Notes under the pieces: generated by a model
The model's input: the letters and a program-made list of their open reading frames with translations, nothing else
Databases searched by the model: none
What the model was told of the DNA's origin: nothing
Source: Mayamaea pseudoterrestris
Lineage: Eukaryota; Bacillariophyta; Bacillariophyceae; Sellaphorales; Sellaphoraceae
Assembly (NCBI GenBank): GCA_027923505.1
Contig: BROI01000008.1
Coordinates: 620,001 to 684,000, forward strand
Direction of reading: 5' to 3'
Length of the DNA: 64,000 bases
Translations under genes and position numbers: made by a program
Shown: positions 10,414 to 20,632 of the stretch, in pieces
Layout of the letters: every line of letters starts with the position of its first letter
Position numbering within the stretch: the stretch's first letter is position 1

Positions 10414-11865
10414 CTAAACCAAGTGCCAAAGATTCTTTCCTTCCGTTCTGTTTATTGAGGCAACATTCCGTTCCAAAGCGCCATTCGTGCGATAGAGAGC
10501 AACGCATACTACAACTGGCAAGTCTGGCAGCAAACTAAAATCAATCTCATCTCCTTTGAGTGCATGTAACGAGCGTTTGCGCTGCTTCTTGATTGGCGGA
10601 GGAGCAACTACGTCTTCGGCTCCGTTTTTTAGCCCTTCTTCCGGTTTGCTCTTGTCGATCCTTCCGTAACCATCATCGGCAGTGTCATGTCCCTCCATCC
10701 ACCGCTGCTGAATTCGTTCCCGCCGGCAAGGATCGTTAATCAGCCAAGAGAAATGAACAATGGGTATCTTGGCACCAATGTCTCGGTTCACATAGTAGCC
10801 TTGTTCAATTTTCTTGTCGTCCACGTCTACAAAGCAATACACTCGATGTCGAATATTGTCGGAAAGCATCTTGACGAAGTCCTTGCCGTCGCGTCCAGCT
10901 CCCCATACAACAAACTGCTTATTTCGCCACTCTGTGCATTTGCATAGTATCAATTGCTCAAAGGCTGAGGTCCGAAGCTGCAGCAGCAACTTACGTGAGG
11001 TTTGAGATGATTGGGAGGATCCCTGTACTTGTTTGTACACGACAAGTTCACGACGAAGTAAGTGCAACGTTCCTTGGCGTTCCAAATGCGCATAGAAGAA
11101 TCGTAGATCCTCCGCCAGCCGTAAAGTCTTGTGCGTGTCAACTTTGGGATGGATAAGTCGAAGAGGAGCTGTCGATGAAGACGAGTCATTACGAAATATC
11201 GGTGCCACTCCTTGCCAAGCATGAATCACCGTCCCAACTTCGTCAAGCTTGTCCGGATGCGGGGCTTCCACATATCCCCCAAGACTTTCGAAACGCTGTC
11301 TGGATATCATCCACGTCGGTTGTATCAGAGTGACTTCGCGAAAGCGCTCCAAGTAGAGTCGTTCGTCGGATAGTTGGTTCGCCCACGATGCGTAATGCCA
11401 CGATGCATCGGGTGGATCTCGAGTAAACTGCGACCCAAGTAAAGCACTGTTTCTGCCATCTTCAGTCGCAAACGCAGTGATCATGTAATTCACCTGCTCC
11501 GTTACTCGGTTTGGCTTCATGATATCGTCACTGTCCAGCATGCAGAGAAAGCAAGTAGAGGGAGCTGCGTTTCGCCTAAGCTCAACAGCTCGATTCCGTG
11601 CGTAGCCCGCTCCTCGTGAAACGCCATCGGGACTCGAGGCCACAAGCAAATGAGTCTCAATTATTGATTTGTCTCCACTTTTGCTCTTTTGTTGGAACTC
11701 GGATAGTATTTCCTTGCTCGCGTCAGTGGAAGCGTCATCGTAGCAGCAAACATAAACGATGATCTCGTGACTTTCGCTCCGTCGCTGATGCAATGCTGAA
11801 TCGAGCGTATCTCGGAGTGTCAAAGCCGCATTGTGAACAGGTATGATAATGTTAACTTCGATCAT
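10414..11865 (-). CDS. B3GNTL1: B3GNTL1-type glycosyltransferase (tRNA-queuosine galactosyltransferase candidate)
   Basis: An intronless gene of 483 aa. The N-terminal half is a GT-A family 2 fold: IIIPVHNA at the first strand, DDASTD as the nucleotide-sugar motif, GYARNRAV, and LDSDDIM as the metal-binding D-x-D region. The C-terminal half has the accessory domain of animal B3GNTL1: WGAGRDGKDF (like WNAGKQGRRLYR), FVDVDDKKIEQGYY, IPIVHF and a closing VVVCVALYR with NLWHL. That continuity over the whole length is why I choose this subfamily over generic GT2. Human B3GNTL1 was reported as QTGAL, which adds galactose to queuosine in cytosolic tRNA-Tyr. No signal peptide is seen, consistent with a cytosolic enzyme. 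A Lys-rich insertion near 410-445 is specific to this copy. It is divergent from the glutaminyl cyclase gene. Confidence 0.85.
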   Translation of the reverse strand: MIEVNIIIPVHNAALTLRDTLDSALHQRRSESHEIIVYVCCYDDASTDASKEILSEFQQKSKSGDKSIIETHLLVASSPDGVSRGAGYARNRAVELRRNAAPSTCFLCMLDSDDIMKPNRVTEQVNYMITAFATEDGRNSALLGSQFTRDPPDASWHYASWANQLSDERLYLERFREVTLIQPTWMISRQRFESLGGYVEAPHPDKLDEVGTVIHAWQGVAPIFRNDSSSSTAPLRLIHPKVDTHKTLRLAEDLRFFYAHLERQGTLHLLRRELVVYKQVQGSSQSSQTSRKLLLQLRTSAFEQLILCKCTEWRNKQFVVWGAGRDGKDFVKMLSDNIRHRVYCFVDVDDKKIEQGYYVNRDIGAKIPIVHFSWLINDPCRRERIQQRWMEGHDTADDGYGRIDKSKPEEGLKNGAEDVVAPPPIKKQRKRSLHALKGDEIDFSLLPDLPVVVCVALYRTNGALERNVASINRTEGKNLWHLV

Positions 11866-12115
11866 ATATATGTATACTACAATAGCGACTTGTTAACGAC
11901 GAGTCTTTGCTGTGTTGACGCGCATTTGCGTGATGGAAGCTGTAAAACCGGTACGACATCCGTTTCTGTGCGCGACGATGAGACTGCCTACAAGGGCAGA
12001 ATACAATCCAACATGCATCTCGCAAATGACTCTGTGCCGGTAGTGCCTTACATTCCAATCGGCGACAACGATCTTCCAGTCACTTATTAGAAGATATACA
12101 CGATAATAATCAAAG
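11866..12115. promoter_or_regulatory. Divergent promoter with two CCGGTA sites
   Basis: 250 bp separate the starts of the B3GNTL1-type gene (minus) and the glutaminyl cyclase gene (plus). CCGGTA occurs at 11948-11953, inside TGTAAAACCGGTACGACA, and at 12037-12042. The two sites are 89 bp apart, a spacing repeated at 29678 and 29767. Confidence 0.5.
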
Positions 12116-13475
12116 ATGAGCAATTCTTCTATTGAAATGGTTGCCAAGAAGCCAAGCGAGGACGACATCAGCAGCCCAGACAGAAATTCCTTGTCGATTG
12201 AGCAAGCAGACGAAATCGAAAATGCATCAGTCTTTATGAAAGTGATCCGACGACAAAGCAAATGGTGTGGATGTTCGCTAATACTTGTGTTATCCTCGCT
12301 GGTGGTCTTCTTGGTAGGTCGCATCTACATGACTTCTGATGGTGTAGGTGCAGACATACTTCCACTCAGCGGAAGCGAACAAGGAGGGACGGTCAACAAC
12401 GATGCCGTCAAAGACAGTCCTACTCGCAACCATATTGGCGTTATTGGTTCACTGCTACGAGGAAACGCAACGACGAATGATCGTAACAAGTCGGGTCTTC
12501 AGACATGGATGCGACAGCACGGTCATTTGTCGCCTAATGCCAAACAGCCTCCAACGCCCCCAACTTTGACAAATCATACAGCAACTAATGAAACGTCTTC
12601 GTCAAGTGGAGAACCATCGACTGATCCAATATTTGATACTCAAAAGTGGCACAACTCCAAGGTTACACTGGATGATGGCGTCATGTTTAGAGTAGAGCGC
12701 GAACTGAGTCACGACAGCGGTGCTTTTCTGGAAGGTCTCACGTTTTCGAATGGATCTTTATATGAGTCAACCGGACTTATTCGGCAATCATCGATTCGTA
12801 GGTTGGATCCGGACACTGGCGACGTGATTGAGAGCTATTTCTTGGAAGATAAGACCATATTTGGGGAGGGATTGGCTGCCGCCAACGGCAAGCTATACCA
12901 GCTTACGTATAAAAAGAAGATGGGCTTCATCTACGACATTAATAACATAAGCCAACCCGTCAATACGTTCGCCTTTGAGTCTACGACCGGCGAAGGCTGG
13001 GGCTTGACATACGCGGACGATTCCGACGAGCTCATCATGAGCGACGGATCCGACGTTATGCACATGATTAATCCCGAAACGCTCACGCCGACGCGGACTG
13101 TAAAGGTCTTGCGCGATGAAGGCAAGCCTGCCAATAACATTAATGAGCTTGAGTACTTTCATGGTCGAGTGTTGGCTAATGTGTGGTATCAAGACATAAT
13201 ACTTGTCATTAATCCTCTGACTGGCGTCGTCGAGAAGGAGTACGACTTCTCTACTCTTTGGCTCAAATCGGAGCGATCCAAAAAGGGTGCCGACGTTTTG
13301 AATGGAATATCAACATCTAGTCATCCGGGCTGTGTTTATGTTACCGGAAAGAACTGGGAGAAGATGTTTCTTGTCGAGTAAGTGCTTGCTGTCGGTTGCA
13401 GAAAATTGTCGATTCTTCTTTGTCCTAACTAGATTTGTCGCGCAACGCCTTGAGCGAATCAGACTAAAGTTTTGA
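12116..13475 (+). CDS. Glutaminyl-peptide cyclotransferase, type II membrane form
   Basis: Exon 1 (12116-13377) and a short terminal exon (13433-13475) give 434 aa. The donor GTAAGT follows FLV-E, and the second exon supplies FVAQRLERI and a stop. A cytosolic N-terminus, one membrane anchor (about 51-70) and a low-complexity stem rich in Asn sequons precede the catalytic domain (about 195-430). The domain has the plant/bacterial type QC beta-propeller signatures: FLEGL, LYESTGL, SIRRLD, FGEGL, LYQLTY, GWGLT, DGSD, NELEY, ANVWYQD and VLNGI. These enzymes convert N-terminal Gln to pyroglutamate, here presumably on secretory cargo in the ER/Golgi lumen. The type II topology with a long stem is inferred from the hydrophobic segment. 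Confidence 0.9.
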
Positions 13476-13579
13476 AAACACATGCCGACACAAAGTCACA
13501 TCTTACACATCTTTAAGTGCGAACCGAGCCGCGAGTTGAAAATGACAGAAGTGCACATCAGCTTGGACGGCATTTTGAC

Positions 13580-15919
13580 CTACGCATCAACCAGGCGACC
13601 GTCAATCACGCAGTACGTCAGCACCTTCTTGTTGTTCTGCAAATCATATTGCTCAGGATGCGCATCTTGATACGTTCTTAAAGATGTGTTTGTGGGTTGT
13701 GTACTTCCGTAACCGCCGCTGGACATTTCAACCTTGTTATATCGCAAATTCGACGACTTTGACCGAACGGTCTGCGCCATACAAAATATTAAGCCCAAAA
13801 TTAAGATCCCGACAGCAGTAGCTAGACCTTTAGGCATTACCATCGAGCTCACTTTGACGAGCGAAATTAAAGTCAGTCATAAAAGTGTGAAGCAGTTATC
13901 AGTTTCGACTCCCAACATAAACAGTGACTTACATTGAAAGATAGGAATATGAGCGCTTGTGTCGACATCGTAAAAGCCTGCGTGTGCAAGGCAGCTGGGG
14001 CCCGTCCATCCGTCGAAACATTGGCAAACTTTGGAATCAGAGCATACTCCTCTCTCTGGCCCACCGCAATCCTCGTTGCGCACGCAGACAACTCCGCCCC
14101 TGCGAATGCCTTGAAGCGGTCGAGATTGCCCATCCTCCATATACCGCTTAGCATGGCCTTCAATGAACAAGGCTGTTGGTCGTGCCTCAGGCGAGCAGCC
14201 TAATATGTGCTTCGACTCGTTCACCGCCTGGTAAACTCTCACATAGTCGATCTCAAACCCAGCAGGGTAATTATCGCAGTACCCAGTTGGCAGCGCGCAC
14301 ATACACTGAGGGTTACCGCACTCGTAGCAGTCACACGCACAATTGTCCGGGCACGGCATTGGGAAACCCCAAGTATGCGATACCGCTGTGTTCATGATCA
14401 GATACATAGGTTCACTTGGTATCTCAGTTTTCGTTATTTTCAAGCTCTCCCCGTACACAGCGAATACAAACCTGTCGTCGGTAAACCACTTGATGTACCC
14501 GCCAGTTCCATCATCCATCGGCGGCTCCCATTCAACGCGATACAGATGGTGATTGTCATAAAAACTTTGATTTAGCTGCAGATTGGCGGATAGGGCATCC
14601 GATTGGTAAATTCGGGACTTCGGTTTGTGGAAAAGCGTCACACCATAAAAGAAGGGATTCAAATCCGACCCAGTAGCGTTGCTATATTCTAAATGCTTAT
14701 ACCAGGAGTTCTATCCGTCCAGTAAACCAAAGGAAACACGCAGCTTAGAAATCACTTTCTCGTTTCGACGCCGAGAATCTTTCCGTTCACTTACATTATG
14801 CGGTCTATGACCAAGAACCGGGCGGTCATTCTCTATTCCAGGAGCGACTTGCAGCGAAGTGGATTGATAGGGCCGTTTGATGAATGTATTCGGTAGCTCC
14901 GAAGCATCGCCTTGCATAGCTTCTATTATGTCGATTTCTGGTGCGCCCCTCCCCTGGAATGACGCCAAACCATAATGGTTCACCTGTGCACACGCATCGA
15001 TTTCTTGACTGTTTCTCGTCCGCTTATCGCATTGATTATAACTAAAAGGCCACATAAAGTTGGAAGATCCTACATAGGTCGCCCGAGCCAAATTGCCAAG
15101 AAGCCACACTGCATGGTTTCAGCCTGACCGTGTTAGACAGTTCGATGCGCGCGACATTAAAGTACAAGCACGCTTCCCTTAAATACTTACGTGCCGGCCA
15201 AAGACCTCCCGTTGATGCTTTTCCTGGTAGTTTTGCTCGAAACTCGACAATTCCGCCGGTAAAGCAAAATTTGTTCCAGCTTTGCACCATACCAGACTGA
15301 ACATGCTTCTTGTCAGCGTAATTCTTTTTCAGCTTCTCATCGAAAGCTTTATATGCATTATCCTTTAACTCTGAGGTAATATTTAATACACCGCTGTTCG
15401 TGTATGCGTTACTGTCGCTGTAAAAATGCAGTGCAGCATTTGTATCTGCACAAAGAGAAATTCTAAGCAAGACAGCAACACCACAACTGTTCCATAAGCG
15501 CCAAGTTTCTATACGTACAATCATTCTTATTGATGGCAGTCCATCTTGGATCATTTCCATCATGGAACGTCCGTCCATCCTGTTCAAATTCATCTGAGAA
15601 AACCTAAGATCCACAACGAAAGAACGACGCTGAGCTGTTTACATTTCTTGCATGCCGGTCGATGACAGCATAAATCAAACAAACATACCAGCTCATATTG
15701 TCGATGATCGCCCTTGGTTAATGCACGGACCGATCGCATATTCTGTGGAGTGTCCGGGTCGACCCAGTCGCATCGCGATGGTTTACATTGGCACACTAAA
15801 AGCAATGCCAAGGAAAGAACTGTCGAACTTCGATGCCATCGAAACCGCCACCTTGTAAAGCACTTTGCGACATGTTCGCACCATTTCCGTCGATGCTTAA
15901 AATGATTATTGCAGCTCAT
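13580..15919 (-). CDS. GH16 SKN1/KRE6-like beta-glucan transglycosylase
   Basis: Six exons, in minus-strand order 15919-15689, 15603-15519, 15445-15191, 15108-14795, 14710-13933 and 13851-13580, give 644 aa with frame kept at every junction. A hydrophobic signal or anchor lies at about 31-45. The GH16 domain follows the fungal SKN1/KRE6 pattern (FSDEFEQDGRTF, YTNSGVLNITSE, LWLLGNLARATY, VAPGIENDRPVLG, DLNPFFYGV), and the catalytic ExDxxE is intact as E248-I-D-I-I-E253. An EGF-like Cys module (about 504-535) and a membrane segment near 563-580 follow, with a short tail. In diatoms this family (TGS) is linked to beta-1,6 branching of chrysolaminarin. The C-terminal EGF/membrane extension places the enzyme on an endomembrane or vacuolar membrane by inference. 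It converges on the glutaminyl cyclase gene. Confidence 0.92.
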
Positions 15920-16300
15920 TGATTCTCAGAGGTCAGTAGAGTAAGTCGTCGATACGAGATGGAAGTTTCTTAAGGGAGTCCACCGCAGCTTTCCAATCTT
16001 GAAGTTGCTAAATCGTTTCTTTTCTTAGAGGTTTATATATAATCGAGCACCACTAGCGTCTTTAAAAGCAGTTACGACCTTCTTCACAGCGAAGCGAGCA
16101 AAGTATAATGTGAGTTGGTTGTCGAAAAGGAGCTGTCGTCGACTCTCCTTTCCAAAGAACAACTGCAACGTGCGTTGCCGCGCTTTTGTCGTCATGTCGC
16201 AGTTCGATGCGGCTGCTGTGCTCCGAATGGTTCACGCGCCGGCCGGGCAACGGGATCGCACCTTTCACGCTCGCCAGATCGATGTTCAAAACCTTCGACC
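15920..16300. promoter_or_regulatory. Divergent promoter between GH16 and Cys-rich gene
   Basis: 381 bp between two divergent start codons. No protein-like frame or RNA gene is seen. A TATATATA-like stretch lies near 16033. Confidence 0.4.
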
Positions 16301-17645
16301 ATGAGGATTCGTCCGACCGCCACCATGGAAGGAAATCAGCAGCAGAAGCTCTCACGAGCACTGATCATTTTATTATTATTGATAAATAAAGTTTCTGCAA
16401 GTCATATAAAGGATCGACGGTTGGATGAGCAAGCTGACGACGCTGCCGTAGCTGCCACCGACGATGGCAACGCCAGTTTCGAGTATGAGTAAGTGCCGCC
16501 TCTTGTTTCTATATTCAACGATAGAAAGACTTATCACTCACCCAAAAATGTGTCTTCATAGTTTATCTGGCTACAGTGTCCATTTCGAGAAATGTCAGTA
16601 CGTCAAGTCTTATGACGACGAGCTGGCGCAAGACGCAGACGCAACATCACCTTTGGCTCTCAAACACTTCGTCGTGTATAGACTTTGTCCAACGGATAAT
16701 TGTAATTCGTGCGATGCGGATGGAGTTGTGTACGGAAAGTACGCTGTCGAGGTCGAGACGTACTTGGAATCCATGGTGCAATATCAAAGAAATGCTCTCG
16801 AAACGACTTGCGACGCATGCGAGCAAAAGTGCAACAACAATGGCGACGACGATTCGCAGATGAGCAGCTACTGCACATCATGTACCACAACATGCAACTG
16901 GTACGATAGCCTCGCCGACAATGGTTATGTTGACGCGAGTGAGTACACGGAATGCCAAGCACTTCAAGTCGCGAACAATGGCGACGATGCTGTTGCCGCC
17001 GCAGACGATCAAGGCAATTCAGCAGAGGCACTCTATATTGGACCTCGTTGCACTGCCAAAGGAAAGATTGTCATTGGATTGTTCTCGGATGAAAAATGTC
17101 GCGAGCCGGTGGACAACCAAGACATTGAAGACGTGCTCGGCGCGAAACTCTCTTATCACTTGCTCAACAATACGTACTCAGACGAAGGCGCCTGCGTTTC
17201 ATGCAAGGAAGCTGATAATGTAAACGACGATGTTGCGCAGCAAGATGACAAGCAGGATGGTGACGACGTGAATGAAATGTGCGAAAACTTGTACAACAGT
17301 GCGGCCAAGTGTGAGTCCAAAACGGGGCTGACTGTGGGCTTTATCCAAACCAACCGTCAAGACGAAGACGGCAAGGACGAAAATCAAGTCCAGAACGAGT
17401 TCCTGGCATGTACATTTATTGACAGTTTGATCTGGAATAGTTACGACGAGAGAGGTGAAATTATTACCAAGAAGAAGCAAGATGTTATCATTCGCAAGGT
17501 AACCCAGAACCAAAAGATTTCTTTAGCCATGGTCACGCTCTTATTTGGTGCGTTGCTTGGTGCTGCGTACTACATGGATCGAAAGATCAAGACGATCGAG
17601 TCTGGCAATCCACTTGTCTTTCGAGGAGAGCACAAGTTAACGTAA
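16301..17645 (+). CDS. Cys-rich type I membrane protein, function unknown
   Basis: Exon 1 (16301-16488) and exon 2 (16562-17645) give 423 aa. A signal peptide (hydrophobic core LIILLLLI, about 21-28) leads into a lumenal region with many Cys, including CDACEQKC and CTSCTTTC. It also carries YSVHFEKCQYV, a LCP-x3-C-x2-C segment and YIGPRC. A single membrane helix (about 388-405, ISLAMVTLLFGALLGAAYYM) and a short basic tail end the chain. Acidic, Asp-rich linkers separate the Cys clusters. I recall this layout as recurrent in diatoms and oomycetes without a known role. It is likely at the surface or in endomembranes; the Cys pairs suggest disulfides. No enzyme motif is visible. Confidence 0.8.
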
Positions 17646-17827
17646 CGAAAATCGTCTTCGTCATAATTAACCATCCGTTCATAGGAATACAAAAATCAGG
17701 CAGCCACTATTTGATATTGAACTGCAGTATCGTAGTAGAAACTAATTGACGACAAGCAAACTATTCTTTAAATTTGTTGACGCCTCCAAAATGACCATAA
17801 AGTATTCTCAGCACTTTAGAAAACATC

Positions 17828-18794
17828 CTACAATTGAAGCGTCACACCTGGCTTGAATGTGGAAAGATCAGCTCCAGTCAAGGTTCCTCCGGCTGTCATC
17901 AAGACTCCCGACGCAATTTGACGCGTCACGCAAGCCGAAACAACACCTCCGCTGCTCATCTTGGCCTTGATCAGACCAACGTTGGGAGCGAAGAAGGATC
18001 CACCAAGCGCCGCAACGGTGCAAGCCTTGTCAGCCGTGTGCACAGTCTGCGATCCAACCACAAGATCCTTGTTAACCATGTATACGAGCCCCATGTTGTA
18101 GGTGGAAAGCTGTGACGTGGCCGTGAGCGAGGCGAAAATGGGGCCCTTGGCGTAGGACGACCCAACGACGAAATCGGAAATGTTTCCATTATTAATGTTG
18201 TAAGTGGCGCCACCACCAACTCTGAGCCCCTGCGCAGGAATGCCGAGACAAGCAGACGTACTAATCTTGGACATGTCCATGACGTCAAGGACAGAGGCTA
18301 CGTAGAGATTGCCCTTGACATAGTCAACGCAAAGGTCCGCACCTTTGCTGGCCTTGAATGCGAGTTTGATTTCGGGACTGACAGCCAGAGAAGTCTCTAG
18401 CGTATGAGAGCCGTCGGCAGCATGAGCGAGCTTGTCAACGTTGAACTTGGCGTATGAAAACTTGTGCGAAAGCTTGGAGGTGAGGCTTCCTCCCTTGCCC
18501 GCTTCCGTCTCAATGGTAAGGGCGACGGGTCCAGCTAGCTTTTTGCACTTGAGCAAGAGCTTGGTAGGGTAGTCTTCCAAAAGAAGGTCTAGACAGGAGA
18601 TAAATTATAGAAAAGAAATTAGTTGAAGTGTGATTGCATGCCGATAGGCTAAAAGAGAGGCCAGGCCCGAACTTGCGTCCCAGCAGCGGCAGTTGCGAAT
18701 CTTGAACGCAAATCTCGTATCTTTTGCATAACCACAGCTTTTCTCACGTCGTACCTTTCGTGGGCTTGGAGATATCAGCAAACTTGGTAGCCAT
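17828..18794 (-). CDS. VDAC: Mitochondrial outer-membrane porin VDAC
   Basis: A 40-nt first exon (18794-18755) encodes MATKFADISKPTK and is spliced in phase 1 to 18588-17828, giving 266 aa, slightly below the usual 275-285. The N-terminal helix is followed by DLLLEDYP, the conserved VDAC/Tom40-family entry, then alternating beta strands. These include KFSYAKFNVDKLAH, a GGATYNINNG strand and the C-terminal LSTFKPGVTLQL that acts as the beta-signal for outer-membrane insertion. VDAC forms the 19-strand channel for ATP, ADP and metabolites. Coding sequence is GC-richer and more biased toward C/G third positions than its neighbours, as expected for a highly expressed gene. Confidence 0.95.
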
Positions 18795-19224
18795 GGTAAA
18801 CGTGTGAATAGGTGAACGACAAGAAAAGATGATCAATGATCTATCAACAGCCACAGAGGGACGAGGGATGCGGCGGAAGTGATGATGAGGTCGGTGTCAA
18901 GTTGACCGACGCCTCGACGCGAGATTTGAGCGGTCGACGTCGCGTGCTGACGTGTCAAGGAATGTTGGCGGGTGTGCTAACGTTCAAAACCTTGATGGAT
19001 GTGATCTTTCTTTCGACCATGATGGACCATGGACGATGGAGGGAAGGCGAGGAAGGCACAGCGGGGCCGCGTGTCCAACCTCCTGCCAAGGGAAAGGCAG
19101 CAAGCGGTAGTAACAGTGTGTCTTAACTTAGCGAAACTGCCTAGGCTCCATAATACAGTAGCTATAGTGAGTGGCTCAAAGTTGAACATTGCAGCGTTAG
19201 CATTATATTCTTCATACTGTAGTG
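18795..19224. promoter_or_regulatory. Upstream region of VDAC
   Basis: 430 bp between the VDAC start and the stop codon of the PAP2 gene, both on the minus strand. An open frame on the plus strand here is low in complexity and unsupported. It presumably holds the VDAC promoter; no motif is identified. Confidence 0.4.
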
Positions 19225-20214
19225 TCACAGCCATAGTCCATGTACAAACAAGGCAATGGAGCCTCCGAGCAAAGCACCACCCACCACATCTGCCGGGAAA
19301 TGTCGATTGTCGACGACGCGGCTGCTGGCGATGAAAACAGCCAAAGCGAGCGGCAATAGCGAAAGCATTGAAACAAACCGCCCGAAATGTAGAGATCGAG
19401 ACAATGGCGAAGAAGAGCTGTTAATGTCTGCACCTTGCTGTAAGACTTGCAGCGATCGACTCTTGGCACTCGGCAACCCGAATCGCTCGTGCGTATAGCG
19501 TGCTAGCAGCATCATTCCACAAAACGAAGTGGACGCATGACCACTGACAAATGCCATGCGCACTTGGTTTACTTTGTCTTGATCATTGGTGCAAGTTTGA
19601 TAGTCATCCGATGGCTCGCAAATGGAAAGAAAAATGGGTCGTAGGTAACCAACGTACAACTTAATGGCCTCCGTGGCAAGCTGCGTCAAGCCAATGGCGA
19701 TAAAGTAGGCGCAGGCCGTTCCATGAGTGTCACCAATGCGGCGAAAGTTCTTGGTTTTGCTCAGTAGTAGTTGTATCAACATTGGAATAAACACGGTGCA
19801 GACCACCAAAACAGCAAGGGATACTGTTTCGGGGTTGACTTGGGCATCGTAGTCGAGATTTGCAACATATTCGTTTGAGTTCTCGAGATATTGTACCGGA
19901 ATGGGACGCTGTCGATTCAGTAATGAATCTTCTCCAAGATACAAACATAGACAGAGAAGAAAGAATACAATGGAAGCAAGTAGCTCTCGAAAATCGGTAG
20001 ATTTGAGGTACGACAGGCGTCCGTTGCTTTCAGCCGCCGCCTCCTCTGGCGAATCAGATTGGACAGCTCCATAGTTCATATTGACTTCTTCCCCCTCGGA
20101 TTCTTGATGCTCTTCACCCATGATGCTGTAATCTGCGCCAAGTGCCGGCTGTCGCAATTCTTTTCGTTCGGGAGGAAAGTGATGGATGCGTCGCGTGTTG
20201 TTGTCATTGATCAT
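19225..20214 (-). CDS. PAP2-family lipid phosphate phosphatase
   Basis: A single exon of 329 aa from the ATG at 20214. A longer in-frame start at 20646 is rejected because it would overlap the start of the divergent neighbour and adds a composition unlike a protein. Hydrophobic segments fit the six-helix phosphatidate phosphatase fold. All three signature motifs are present: KxxxxxxRP (Lys185-Pro193), SGH (Ser224-His226) and SRxxxxxHxxxD (Ser298, Arg299, His305, Asp309). Such enzymes dephosphorylate phosphatidate, lysophosphatidate or diacylglycerol pyrophosphate at ER or plasma membranes. The acidic N-terminal 75 residues precede the first helix and are probably cytosolic. Confidence 0.92.
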   Translation of the reverse strand: MINDNNTRRIHHFPPERKELRQPALGADYSIMGEEHQESEGEEVNMNYGAVQSDSPEEAAAESNGRLSYLKSTDFRELLASIVFFLLCLCLYLGEDSLLNRQRPIPVQYLENSNEYVANLDYDAQVNPETVSLAVLVVCTVFIPMLIQLLLSKTKNFRRIGDTHGTACAYFIAIGLTQLATEAIKLYVGYLRPIFLSICEPSDDYQTCTNDQDKVNQVRMAFVSGHASTSFCGMMLLARYTHERFGLPSAKSRSLQVLQQGADINSSSSPLSRSLHFGRFVSMLSLLPLALAVFIASSRVVDNRHFPADVVGGALLGGSIALFVHGLWL

Positions 20215-20632
20215 TGAGTGGCTAACTTGACTGCTAACGAGTTCGGTAAACCTTCGTACTCGGAAGCCCAGTATGAAAGCAGTTGATTGCTTTCGAGGTA
20301 TGTACAAAGGGTGTGGGGAACTTGATCGTCCTTCGTCTTTCGGACAAGCTGAGCGAACCCGCAGCGCTTCGGCGCTTCGAGGTCGAAGAAACCACTCGCT
20401 CGTCGCTCGCGCGCTCGCTGACGTCCGTTTCCCACGCAGCGCAGCGGCATTGAAAACCACCGCCGATCCTTGGCTCGTCGCTATTCGCCATCGAACACTT
20501 TCACCATGGCGCACTCGTTGTAGCGACCACATTACCTGTCTTTCACACGAGCCATATCCAGTGGCCTTTCGTTGATTGTATCTAAACTCCTTAAAGTTCC
20601 AACGGTGTCTCTTCTTTGGGAGAAAATAGGAA
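20215..20632. promoter_or_regulatory. Divergent promoter between PAP2 and coiled-coil gene
   Basis: 418 bp between two divergent starts. Frames through it on both strands are open but Arg/Ser-rich and without protein features, so I treat it as non-coding. Confidence 0.4.

Noticed and set aside
11833-12090. Plus-strand open frame in the divergent promoter
   Set aside because: It overlaps the N-terminus of the B3GNTL1-type gene and contains the repeated CCGGTA sites; composition is not protein-like.
18836-19126. Plus-strand open frame upstream of VDAC
   Set aside because: Short, Gly/Arg-rich, no homology-like features; it lies in the expected VDAC promoter.
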